From the NCBI RefSeq assembly GCF_026262505.1, contig NC_067203.1:21061411-21125410 (forward strand): a DNA stretch of 64,000 bases, given 5' to 3'. This document shows positions 55,908 to 64,000 of this stretch, in pieces; the stretch's first letter is position 1, and each line of letters begins with the position of its first letter. The notes under the pieces were generated by a model. The model was not told where the DNA came from and searched no databases. It saw nothing but the letters and a program-made list of their open reading frames with translations. The stretch comes from Trichomonas vaginalis G3 (lineage: Eukaryota; Parabasalia; Trichomonadida; Trichomonadidae). A program made the position numbers and the translations under genes.

Positions 55908-55940
<33 letters not shown>
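54740..55940 (-). repeat. Right terminal inverted repeat of element A
   Basis: This is the inverted partner of 31,778-33,262. It holds AGATCT modules near 54,805-54,865, 55,170-55,235 and 55,428-55,490, CGAAGAAGTCTTGACAAAAC monomers, the GGGCT...AGCCC double-stem hairpins (near 55,798-55,832 and 55,872-55,904) and a T run at 55,910-55,940. It has fewer repeat units than the left copy. Confidence 0.85.
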
Positions 55941-56209
55941 CTTTCTAGTATATTTCACAAAAACCCTTTTTTCAACGCTTAAGTTGATTCTTGAAAAATT
56001 AAATCTTAAACAAAGATTACAACTATTTAATTTTTCAAGCAACACTCAAAATTGAATTAAAGAGTTATCCTACTTAGCACTCAAAAACTAGATTGAATTG
56101 GCCATGGAAAAACAAAACACATATATTATTTGGCTATTAACAATATTTATTAAATATTAAAATAAGTCAAATTTAATTCCCATTTCAATTTAACTTGCTT
56201 TAAATCAAT
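55941..56209. other. Upstream region of the surface-protein gene (host)
   Basis: AT-rich DNA with no gene. Element A ends about 280 bases before the start codon. Two near-complementary stretches, TTGAAAAATTAAAT near 55,992 and ATTTAATTTTTCAAG near 56,025, can pair. The sequence is otherwise unremarkable. Confidence 0.5.
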
Positions 56210-56215
56210 TCATTT
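56210..56215 (+). promoter_or_regulatory. Trichomonad Inr-like motif TCATTT
   Basis: TCATTT fits the trichomonad initiator consensus TCAYWW, with the +1 A about 11 bases before the ATG at 56,223, the usual distance for T. vaginalis genes. A second candidate, TCATTG, overlaps the start more closely. Confidence 0.6.
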
Positions 56216-56222
56216 TTCATTG

Positions 56223-58442
56223 ATGATCTCTTGCCTTCTATTCCTAAGGATTCCAAATGAGGATATTAATGTTCCAAAAACTATCTTAACGAAAGAGGGA
56301 GTCAAAATCAAAGACTATGTACCGGAAGAACAATATAACACTTACAAGCCATATGCTGACAAGTTTGCTGATAAAAGTTCAAAGATTAGACCATTACTTG
56401 CTGATTTAATGAAAAAGTTTTCTGAAGAATATGGCTCTAAAGAAATAGAAACGATCTACAATTCCAATGTTAAAATGTATGTAGAAAATACTACTGCTGT
56501 TTCAGAGATATTAAAGTCATTTGAGCTCGAAAGTGAATTCTTTGCTGATTGTATCAAATACTGGCCACATGTAGAAAGAATACTTAAATTATTGAAGTAT
56601 GATTCTAAGAAGATCAAGCCAATAGTTGAAGATTTGTCCAAAGCTACTTCAAAAACAACATTCAAAGATATTGCAGAAGCATTTGAGCTACCGACAGAAT
56701 GGTTTTATTACATGGGTGAAGCTGCGAAAGGAGTAATGACAACTGACACATTTTCAATTAGAGACTGTATTGCTCACCTCTTCATAGATAGTGGTGACTT
56801 CTTCAAACTCCTTGAAAAACTCGTAGATGTAGTCAAAGATGATAAAGTTACATTAGATGAACTTGTCGAAACAATTAATTCTGCAATTACAGCAGCACAA
56901 GCTGCGTTCTATGGAGTCAGGAAGATAACAGCAAGCGGATTAGTTCTCGCATTAACTCCAATAGAACATGTTTTGCCAAAATCAAAATCAGAAGTTGAAG
57001 AGATGATTGATAACTATATTGCAATCATCGATGAAGCTCGCAAAGATTCAAATCTTCCAGAAGATTTTTTGGAAGGGATTAAATCTGAAAATTCATCATA
57101 TGGCCAAATTTATACATTATGCAAACAGGCAAAGAAAGATTCATATTTCACAATTCCTGAAGAGGATGTTATAATATTCAAGAAGCTTGTTACATATTTA
57201 GATCCTCAGACTCCAGCAATGGGTTTTGTGATGCCAACATTTGGAAAATATTCCATTTTTAATGTCCTTTACCAAGGAAATCTTTCTATTTTAAATGGAA
57301 TTCAAGACTTAATATCACGTGATTACAACCCAGAAGAAACCAAACCCACACCAGAAGAAACTGAACCCACACCAGAAGAAACTGAACCTGAACCAACAGA
57401 ATCTAAACGTAAGCTTCAAGAAACTGAACAAGAATCAGAGGAAATTGTTTACAACCCAGAAGAAACTCTTAAGGAAATTAAGAAATATAGAACTGATGAG
57501 GCTTTATTTACTAGTATATCACTTGATGATTTGTTGACAGCTATATTTGGTATTGATCTCCCACTTCCAGAATTAACAGTTACAATCAATGATTTAGTTA
57601 AAAGTTCCGGAGTTGATCCATTTGACAAGGAGACATTCACAAACACAATGAAGGCAATAAAGAGCATATTTGCAGACCATGATGATATTTTCATGACAAT
57701 TGGTAAATTTGCAGAGGAAATATTTGGAAAGTTACAAAAACTTGATATTGAAAAAGCTACTGTTGAAGATTTCATTAAATGCATCACATATGGCGATGAA
57801 ATTATTTCATATCTTAAAGCTTGTAACGAGTTTAAAGAAAAAGGAGCAGAAATGGGTGATGTTGTACTTCTAGGAATCAATGTTAAATCATCACTTGAAG
57901 CTATTAGCAAGCTTGAAAAAGCTACAATAAATGCAGTTCTCGATGCAATCAAAACATCTACAGATGAAGGAAAGAAGCTTGTTGCTAATGTTAAAAAGTC
58001 TCTTGATTCTCTTGCAGTAACAACATCAGCTGATGATCTCATCAAAACCCTCGATAATGAAAAGATAACAAATACATATAAGTTCTACCAAGAAGTTATG
58101 GTTCCTATTGTTGGCACTAGCACTGATTATTTCAAACTTCTTACAAACATGGATATGTCAGAGACACATTTCCTTCTTCATGATTTAGTTAAAGAGGGCG
58201 CTTCAGGAAAAATCAGTTTCGAAACAGTTGCAAAAGTCGGAGAATCCACATCAGATTTAAAGGACGGCCTTGCGAAGGAAGCTAAAAGAGGTGGTCTTAG
58301 CGCAGGAGCAATAGCTGGTATTGTTATCGCCTGCTTAATTATAGTTGCAATAATAGTAGCTGTATGCGTTTATTTCTTCGTCATCAAGCCAAAATCAGAT
58401 GGCGGAAATGACGAAGAAAACAAGGATGAAGAACAAGTTTAA
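56223..58442 (+). CDS. Large putative surface protein with C-terminal membrane anchor (host)
   Basis: The protein has 739 residues from the ATG (MISCLLFLRIPNEDINVPKT). It is mostly helical and acidic. Residues about 369-405 hold tandem NPEETKPTPEETEPTPEETE-type repeats. Residues about 694-722 form one transmembrane helix (AGAIAGIVIACLIIVAIIVA onward), followed by a short charged cytoplasmic tail of about 17 residues. This anchor style recurs in trichomonad surface proteins. The N-terminus has only a short hydrophobic stretch, so a cleavable signal is doubtful; the true start might lie upstream or the sequence be atypical. Ligand and function unknown. Element A lies close upstream and could affect expression. 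Confidence 0.8.
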   Translation: MISCLLFLRIPNEDINVPKTILTKEGVKIKDYVPEEQYNTYKPYADKFADKSSKIRPLLADLMKKFSEEYGSKEIETIYNSNVKMYVENTTAVSEILKSFELESEFFADCIKYWPHVERILKLLKYDSKKIKPIVEDLSKATSKTTFKDIAEAFELPTEWFYYMGEAAKGVMTTDTFSIRDCIAHLFIDSGDFFKLLEKLVDVVKDDKVTLDELVETINSAITAAQAAFYGVRKITASGLVLALTPIEHVLPKSKSEVEEMIDNYIAIIDEARKDSNLPEDFLEGIKSENSSYGQIYTLCKQAKKDSYFTIPEEDVIIFKKLVTYLDPQTPAMGFVMPTFGKYSIFNVLYQGNLSILNGIQDLISRDYNPEETKPTPEETEPTPEETEPEPTESKRKLQETEQESEEIVYNPEETLKEIKKYRTDEALFTSISLDDLLTAIFGIDLPLPELTVTINDLVKSSGVDPFDKETFTNTMKAIKSIFADHDDIFMTIGKFAEEIFGKLQKLDIEKATVEDFIKCITYGDEIISYLKACNEFKEKGAEMGDVVLLGINVKSSLEAISKLEKATINAVLDAIKTSTDEGKKLVANVKKSLDSLAVTTSADDLIKTLDNEKITNTYKFYQEVMVPIVGTSTDYFKLLTNMDMSETHFLLHDLVKEGASGKISFETVAKVGESTSDLKDGLAKEAKRGGLSAGAIAGIVIACLIIVAIIVAVCVYFFVIKPKSDGGNDEENKDEEQV

Positions 58443-59335
58443 ACCATAAAAGTTAAATTTTCATTCATTTCTACTCTTTTTAATTTATATACAGCTTGAA
58501 GAATGATATAATTCAAATCAAAATGTTGAAAATGTAATCGTATATTATGAATTTTAAGTGCTAAATTTTATATCTAGATAAAAAAACGGTATGGAAGTGA
58601 TTTGTTGTTATATATCTATAAATACATTTTTCGATTATTGGATATATTTTAATAATCTCGAACACCCATATGCATTAATTCATATTTCAGACAACAAAGG
58701 TCGAGGGAAATTGAAATAATTGATGTGTAGAGATAAGAACACCTAAGATAAAATAAAAACATATTGTATATTTACACCCATATGAAAATATATCAAATTT
58801 CTGACAACTTGTATTGACATAAAGATGTAGGTGTATTTGCATGCTTTTATAGTTTACATAGTAACCAACCAAATAATAAGAAAGTTCGATATTTTTTTAT
58901 ACTATCTAAAAAATTTCAATATGGGTATCCCAAGCTTCAAGTAGACAAAATCGATTTGGGATTTCCAAACATTTTATTTTGTTATTAGTCATATATAACT
59001 AATTTTTGTTGAGAGCCTGATAAGGTCGATAAAAAATTGAAGGTTTTTAAAAAACAGCCGTTTGAGAGGAAAATTGAGAACCTCGATGTATACTTTTTGA
59101 CATTGTCAAAAACTTTGAAAATTTTTGGTGTCAGAAAGTTTACAAATGTATACTTTCTGACGAACAGACCCTCAGAAAGTACTAAAACTGCGGTTTTTAA
59201 TTTCCGTACTTTTTTTTGGCGACCTTATATTAAAATATTATTCATTTTATTACAACACATACACACATACATAATAATGATAATAAAAAAAATATTAATA
59301 TCATTTTATTACAATACACAAAAAAATTGAATTAT
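58443..59335. other. AT-rich intergenic region between convergent host genes
   Basis: No gene is supported. Two similar segments, GATGTATACTTTTTGAC near 59,086 and AATGTATACTTTCTGAC near 59,145, and weakly inverted ends (GGTTTTTAAAAAACAGCCG near 59,042; AACTGCGGTTTTTAATT near 59,187) hint at a small decayed insertion of about 160-170 bases. The rest shows no structure I can read. Confidence 0.4.
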
Positions 59336-61237
59336 TTACATTTCTAAAGAATAATTTGAATCACTTGAACTAGACAAATAATTGTCAAGATTCGGACCAA
59401 CAGGTAATGCGAATGAAGAGAAAGATCTAGGCAATGCAATTGGGTCATATTTCTCTTTCTGTGCGATATCTTTCTTAGAGAATCTATTTGACCAAAACAG
59501 CTGTTCTTCTCTCTTTTTTGCTGAAGTTGGAGGAACATATCCAAATGCTTTGTTGTCTTTCAATGTCTCGTACATTGTTTTTGAGCAAATCTTTGTAGAA
59601 AGCATTTCGAGTTCCTTTCCAAGTCTCGGGAGAGAAGGAGCAGATGATAACTGTACCTCTGTCATCAATGCCATCTTCGTGATAAAGATTTTCTCGTCAT
59701 CTGGTTTGTATTTCGAAATCCACTTGTCAACGGCTGTTCTCAAAACTAACGATGCTTCATTGTGTCTCCTCAGAATTTTTATGGCCATTTCTGGACATAA
59801 ACTAGCTTGTTTCTTACCCTGTTTCTCCAACATCAATGAAACAATCTTCATAAACTGTTGGCCACGAGAAACATCACCAGAACTAGGATAATCTTGTTCC
59901 ATTTCTTTAATCGCGTTCACAAAGTTCTGTGGGATCTTCAAGGAGTCGTCTTTCTTCTTTAATCGCTCTGTCTTCTTCTTATGACGACCTTTTCCTGGTG
60001 TACAAATGGCCAAAGCCGCTGTGAAAAACCATTCGAAGAAATGCATCATCAATTCGCCATTTTTCATGGAGGATATCTTGTCTATGAGTAAAGGAATGTT
60101 TATATTATATGGAAGTCGTGCACAAAGAATCGCAAGCAAAGATAAAATTGATTTATCTTTCAAATCAACGTTTTTTGAGAAGTCTTGTATGTCAAATGAA
60201 CACTTATATAGTTTAAAACTAGATATGTCACATATTATATGCGATATCCTGATGTTTGTCGATAATTCTGTTAATGGACCTGAAGAAAACTTTGTTGGAA
60301 GGACAAAAATGACAGGTGGTGATGTTGTGAAGTCTACAAATGCGGCAAACATATTGATGATGAAAATAAAGACGACTTTTCCGTGTTGGATAAAAGATAA
60401 TGGATAATCAGGGTCAATTCCTGTTATCGCAGTAATTTCATAGTATTTATCGCGTATAGTTGAAACAGCAAATGTTAAAACACTGTTGTATCCTTGATAA
60501 ATTTGCTCAATTATTCCTATTTCGTTTCCGAATGGGAAAACATAAAAATTTGATCTTGTAAATTTGTAGATCGACAGATTTCTATGTATAGATGGATATA
60601 ATGCTAGCTCTAATGGTAATAATGACTCGGGATTCGTATCAAATTCGTAATTTTCTTTAGTATAGTTACCTTTATTATCAAATCTATAGAATTCAAGTAT
60701 CTTCTTCGGCCTGAATACTGCTAGATACATGGGGTCCCTGCTGTAGAAAAATCTGACCATATCTTTAATTTGCATTCCACCATGTTTTACTGACATTTTT
60801 ATCTTTTTATCATTAAATGTAATCTCGTTGTGCTCAATTTTTTGTCCATTGATTGTTATTATTTGATATTTTGCCCCAATTTTTGGAATAAAGAATCCAG
60901 TCATAGGAGTAGTACCTTCGTAAATCTGCTGCTTTGATAATGAATATACATGCCAGAGTGTAGTTTTGAAAGTAAAAGTCGTATTATTAATGATTCTTTC
61001 AGTGAAAAATAGAAATTCTTGGTCATCTGTGAGTTCTGCTGATATGATATCGATGAAATAACGAAATGACATCACGAGGGTTAAATCATTTGATGGAGTA
61101 AGCAAATATAAAAAAGTATGAGTGGAAGTATTAATAGAAAACAGCAAACTGTCTGTATCATACTCACCAACAACACGAAATCGAGAGTTCTTGTCGACTT
61201 TGAGCTCACCTATGTTAAAGGTGGGCTCAAATTTAAA
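59336..61237 (-). CDS. Conserved-looking hypothetical protein, about 633 residues (host)
   Basis: The first in-frame ATG is at 61,237 (MFKFEPTFNIGELKVDKNSR). Coding-like sequence continues about 26 codons upstream without an ATG, so the true start is uncertain; a TCATAA lies just upstream as a possible Inr. The N-terminal about 400 residues are beta-rich (repeated strand-turn pattern with LYLLTPSNDL, AVFRPKKILEFYRFDN), possibly a propeller-like fold. The C-terminal part is helical with a basic patch (KGRHKKKTERLKKKDD), ending in a Ser-rich tail (LSSSSDSNYSLEM). It has no membrane helix. I do not recognise the family. Confidence 0.75.
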   Translation of the reverse strand, partial: FKFEPTFNIGELKVDKNSRFRVVGEYDTDSLLFSINTSTHTFLYLLTPSNDLTLVMSFRYFIDIISAELTDDQEFLFFTERIINNTTFTFKTTLWHVYSLSKQQIYEGTTPMTGFFIPKIGAKYQIITINGQKIEHNEITFNDKKIKMSVKHGGMQIKDMVRFFYSRDPMYLAVFRPKKILEFYRFDNKGNYTKENYEFDTNPESLLPLELALYPSIHRNLSIYKFTRSNFYVFPFGNEIGIIEQIYQGYNSVLTFAVSTIRDKYYEITAITGIDPDYPLSFIQHGKVVFIFIINMFAAFVDFTTSPPVIFVLPTKFSSGPLTELSTNIRISHIICDISSFKLYKCSFDIQDFSKNVDLKDKSILSLLAILCARLPYNINIPLLIDKISSMKNGELMMHFFEWFFTAALAICTPGKGRHKKKTERLKKKDDSLKIPQNFVNAIKEMEQDYPSSGDVSRGQQFMKIVSLMLEKQGKKQASLCPEMAIKILRRHNEASLVLRTAVDKWISKYKPDDEKIFITKMALMTEVQLSSAPSLPRLGKELEMLSTKICSKTMYETLKDNKAFGYVPPTSAKKREEQLFWSNRFSKKDIAQKEKYDPIALPRSFSSFALPVGPNLDNYLSSSSDSNYSLEM

Positions 61238-61504
61238 CATAAAATCTTCAATTCGAAATTTTTTATGATCTTTTTTTACAGCGTCAAATTCGTCATTCAA
61301 GATTTTAATTCGCAAACTTCAATTATTAATATATGCATGTGGAATGTTAGAAAAATACGCACAATGTAGCTCTATAGCATGCTTTCCTTAATATACGAAA
61401 TATAATTTTGTTTTAACAAACTCGTCCTAAATCTCAGAATAACTAAATAGATGCGATACAATATCTCCTTGCTTAACATAGATCCTCAAAGCTCAAATTT
61501 ATCA
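61238..61504. other. Intergenic region upstream of the 633-residue gene
   Basis: Apart from the possible N-terminal extension of the gene (to about 61,315), nothing coding is seen. The region is AT-rich with no clear promoter beyond the TCATAA noted. Confidence 0.4.
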
Positions 61505-61800
61505 AGAGGATGTTTTATTGTCGTCTGGGAAAAGTGACAAAATTATTATTGTCGTCTAAAAAGGTGACAAATTATTATTGTCGTCTGGAAAAGTGACAAA
61601 ATTATCATTGTCGTCTAAAAAATAGATTTTTCAAGCATGTTTCGGTACCTAAATAAAGGAAGAACATCAATTCCATCTATGTATATAGTATGCAAACACG
61701 CATGATATATGGAGTAGCTCTTTATCTGGCTAAAAATCCTATTATTTGAAAATTCGCATTGTCGTCTAAAACCGCCAGACGACAATAATAATAATTTAAA
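61505..61800. repeat. Repeats of TTGTCGTCT with an inverted copy; small inverted-repeat insertion candidate
   Basis: ATTGTCGTCT followed by GGAAAAGTGACAAAATTATT or AAAAAGGTGACAAATTATT occurs four times at about 61,518, 61,549, 61,578 and 61,608. At the far side GTCGTCTAAAACC-GCCAGACGAC forms a dyad followed by AATAATAATAATT, inverse to the left copies. This gives an inverted-repeat unit of about 280 bases next to element C. The inner 120-130 bases have no gene. Confidence 0.55.
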
Positions 61801-61843
61801 AAACCACAAATTTTGTGAATCGGCTAACCAATAATGAAACCAC

Positions 61844-62450
61844 GAAAAAAAAAAAAAAAAGGTAGTGGGGCCTCCAGGCACTTCGTGCCTTCTAGCCCTG
61901 AGGATGATTGGTATAATGAAGTTTTTTTTTTTTCTTGGGATGGCCTTCCAGGCACTTCGTGCCCTCTAGCCCATAAAAAGTTTAGTATAAATGAAGTTTT
62001 TATTCGGAAAACCTTCTTCTGGGTCGAAAACATTATATAATGTGTCACTTTTCACAAATTATATATGTTTTCATGTTTTGTCAAGACTTCTTCGTAAATG
62101 TTTTGTCAAAACTTCTTCGTAAAATCAGACAAAAATAAAGTTTAGGGTAGAAGGTTAGATCTAACCTGTTTTCTAACCTCTTTTCTACCCTCATGAATTT
62201 TCATGATTTCATCGTAAATGTTTTGTCATGATTTCATCGTAAATGTTTTGTCATGATTTCATCGTAAAATCAGACAAAAATATATTTTAGGTGAAGAGGT
62301 GAGATCTCACCCGTTTTTTCACCTGTTTTCTCACCTCTTGAATTTTCATGATTTCATCGTAAATGTTTTGTCAAGACTTCTTCGTAAAATGTTTTGTCAA
62401 GACTTCTTCGTAAATGTTTTGTCACTTTTCTGTCACTTTTCAGGTAAAAA
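61844..62450 (+). repeat. Left terminal region of element C
   Basis: Order: A run, hairpins with AGGCAC-TTC-GTGCCT twice (near 61,874 and 61,948), ATAAATGAAGTTTTTATTCGG, ACATTATATAATGTGTCACT, then CGTAAATGTTTTGTCAAGAC monomers. AGATCT modules follow near 62,140-62,200 (mixed GGTTAG/GGTAG arms) and 62,276-62,340 (GGTGAG arms). It ends TTTTCTGTCACTTTTCAGGT before the methylase gene. Confidence 0.8.
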
Positions 62451-62469
62451 CATTTTTATATATATATAA

Positions 62470-63078
62470 ATGAATTTTACAAAACCACCGTTACCGTTCT
62501 TTGGAAATAAGAGTAAATGTAAAGATATTATATTGAGAGAACTTAAGAAACTACCGAATGGTCTAACATTTGTAGATTTGTTCGGTGGAAGTTTCTATAT
62601 ATCCCATTTGTGCCATATAATATTTCCAGACTCAAAGATTATATGCAATGACTTCGACAACTATATGGACCGTCTCAAACATATACCAGACACAAACAAA
62701 ATATTGAGTGAGTTAAAAGAAAAGATACCTATAGGTAAGATGGAACGTATACCATTAGATAAGAAAAATATTGTGAGAGAGGTTTTGAAAAAAGCAGAAT
62801 ATATAGACTGGGATAGTATATCTGCTAGACTATTATATAGTGGTTCTATAAGAGTTCATGACATTGAAACACTTATGTCAAAAGTTTTATATCTTAACTA
62901 TACAAATGTTTTCAAAGAGGACATAGAAAAATATATTGAGGGTATAGAGTTTGTGAGATGTCATTGGACAGATTTGTATGAAAAATATAAAGACAAGGAA
63001 AATGTTTTCTTTATAGTGGACCCGCCGTTCTATAACACATGGGATTTTCAATACCAAGTAGACTGGACTTTGAGCTGA
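62470..63078 (+). pseudogene. D12-class DNA adenine-N6 methyltransferase (element C copy)
   Basis: MNFTKPPLPFFGNKSKCKDI, FVDLFGGSF and VDPPFYN give the S-adenosylmethionine site and the catalytic DPPF motif. It is nearly identical to the element B copy at 30,549-31,365, but here it lies inside the left terminus and again reads inward. The locus looks broken and shorter than the family norm. The coiled-coil gene starts about 50 bases later. Confidence 0.8.
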
Positions 63079-63131
63079 ACAAAAAGTGTCATATAAACAT
63101 CTGTCAAAAACCGTTTTTTACTTCACTTAAA

Positions 63132-64000
63132 ATGCCACGTAAGCTACGTAAGAATATACGTAAGAAGAAGGGAGCATTGAAACATCCCATAGTAAAACTG
63201 ACACCACAACAACAGTTGCAACAACAAATTATGAATGACCCCACTATGCTGCAACAAATGTCAAGCAACCCTATGCTTTTAAACCGAGTTATTGGTGCAC
63301 AGAGTGGAGGTTTAAGAGCGGCACTTTTAGCGAAAATGACAGGCTATGGTGGAGCTGCAGACGGAACAGCCTATAACCCTCAAAGTCAAATGAATTTGAG
63401 TTCACTCAAAAATCAAATAGCAGATGTCAAAAAGTCAAACATAGACATACAGAAACAAATAAGTGAAAACGAAAAGAAACTAGAATATGACAGACACACA
63501 AAGAAACTCAATGAGTTAAACGTAGAGAAAAAGAAGAAAGAAGAACAACTGAAAGAACTAAGTACAGAGGAATATGCGAAAAAAGTGTCAGAAAAAGCAG
63601 CAGAAGTAGCAAAAATGGAACAAGATGTTATAAATTTGAAAAACCATACTACTCAATATAAAGTACTGAAAGATGAAGAGATAAAACAAAAAGCCCTGAA
63701 GACATATATGGATAGCGATGAGTATAAAAAAGAAGTTGAAGCAAATGTAAAGGCAGAAAAACTTTTACAGTTGCAAAACCAAACCGTACAGTATGAAAAC
63801 TTAGCACAAGAAAGTAAAAATAACGACGCAGCCATGCAAAAGGCAATGAAAAGCGCAGAATATATAAAAGCTAATAATGACTGGTTAGATGCCCAAGCCA
63901 ACGCTAAAGCAGCCCAACTTATAGGGTCAATAAGGACAAAAATACAAGCGGATGAAGACAGTTCAAATGAAGCTTTAATGAATGCTGACTTTAAGAACGC
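63132..64000 (+). CDS. Long coiled-coil protein, 5' part (element C copy)
   Basis: The start MPRKLRKNIRKKKGALKHPI and the following sequence match the element A gene at 33,301 with scattered substitutions (for example GKMTGYGG for GKMAGYGG-type changes). The frame stays open to the window edge, where the gene is cut by the window, not by a break. The leader ACATCTGTCAAAAACCG before the ATG is also shared with element A. Confidence 0.8.
   Translation, partial: MPRKLRKNIRKKKGALKHPIVKLTPQQQLQQQIMNDPTMLQQMSSNPMLLNRVIGAQSGGLRAALLAKMTGYGGAADGTAYNPQSQMNLSSLKNQIADVKKSNIDIQKQISENEKKLEYDRHTKKLNELNVEKKKKEEQLKELSTEEYAKKVSEKAAEVAKMEQDVINLKNHTTQYKVLKDEEIKQKALKTYMDSDEYKKEVEANVKAEKLLQLQNQTVQYENLAQESKNNDAAMQKAMKSAEYIKANNDWLDAQANAKAAQLIGSIRTKIQADEDSSNEALMNADFKN

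Larger units (their letters stand above)
31778..55940. mobile_element. Maverick/Polinton 'element A', nearly complete, about 24.2 kb
   Basis: Both ends are visible: an inverted pair beginning with a run of A (31,778-31,816) and ending with a run of T (55,910-55,940), followed inward by matching terminal hairpins and short repeats. Between them lie genes for capsid, packaging ATPase, D5-like helicase, integrase, HNH nuclease, KilA-N proteins, a pVI-like protein and a fibre. Broken in roughly ten places but mostly open, so probably a recent copy. No family-B DNA polymerase or adenoviral-type protease was found. Retroviral-type integrase plus virus capsid genes fit the Maverick/Polinton class; the D5-like helicase without polymerase recalls polinton-like viruses. 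Confidence 0.9.
61844..64000 (+). mobile_element. Maverick/Polinton 'element C', left end (continues past the window)
   Basis: It begins with a run of A at 61,844 and GGTAGTGGGGCCTCCAGGC, matching the inverted right end of element B (CCCCACTAC). The terminal hairpins, a short-repeat block, a DNA adenine methylase and the start of the long coiled-coil gene follow. Elements B and C share the TAGTGGGG end, whereas element A has GAGTGGGG, so they form one subfamily. The visible part is broken, with about one interruption. Near-identity with B and A suggests recent insertion. Confidence 0.85.

Noticed and set aside
58443-59335. mariner-type transposon between the two host genes
   Set aside because: Only weak inverted ends and two similar 17-base segments are seen; there is no transposase frame and no clear TA duplication.
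59382-60407. Plus-strand frames opposite the 633-residue gene
   Set aside because: They are antisense shadows; the minus-strand frame is longer, and its composition and folding pattern look coding.

Overview
The window looks like the AT-rich nuclear DNA of a trichomonad, most probably Trichomonas vaginalis or a close relative. Three things suggest this. Large Maverick/Polinton elements are present in several copies. A host gene for a surface-type protein has a C-terminal membrane anchor of trichomonad style and starts a few bases after an Inr-like TCATTT. Genes are packed with almost no leader sequence and no introns are evident. The species call is inference from style and content, not from a database match.

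Layout. (1) Positions 1 to about 25,750 are a giant array of short repeats built on the theme ACAT(T/A)TACG...ATGAAGAA(G/A)TCATGACAAA, interrupted by hairpin modules centred on AGATCT. The array runs in one orientation to about 2,470 and in the opposite orientation from about 2,850. It carries small islands, including a KilA-N gene fragment near 12.2-12.5 kb. (2) About 25.76-31.64 kb holds virus-like genes, ending in the right end of one Maverick ('element B'). (3) 31,640-31,777 is a short strip of apparent host DNA. (4) 31,778-55,940 is a nearly complete Maverick of about 24 kb ('element A'), flanked by inverted repeats of about 1.2-1.5 kb. (5) 55,941-61,843 is host DNA with two genes on opposite strands. 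(6) From 61,844 to the window end is the left end of a third Maverick ('element C').

Element A encodes a long coiled-coil protein, a probable major capsid protein, a probable minor capsid protein, a D5-like SF3 helicase, an HNH nuclease, an A32-like packaging ATPase, two KilA-N proteins (one with a T5orf172-type C-terminus), a retroviral-type integrase, amphipathic pVI-like proteins, and a trimeric fibre protein with a phage-tail-collar-like C-terminus. I found no family-B DNA polymerase and no Ulp1-like protease in it. Element A looks young, because its terminal repeats are very similar and most frames are open. It is nevertheless broken, with roughly ten interruptions over 24 kb. Elements B and C are only partly in the window.

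The most interesting signals are four. The short repeats in the 25-kb array are the same family as those inside the Maverick terminal repeats. A recurrent hairpin module around AGATCT exists in several covarying sequence versions. Double-stem hairpins at the element termini also covary. The fibre gene keeps its N-terminus and exchanges its C-terminus between element copies.
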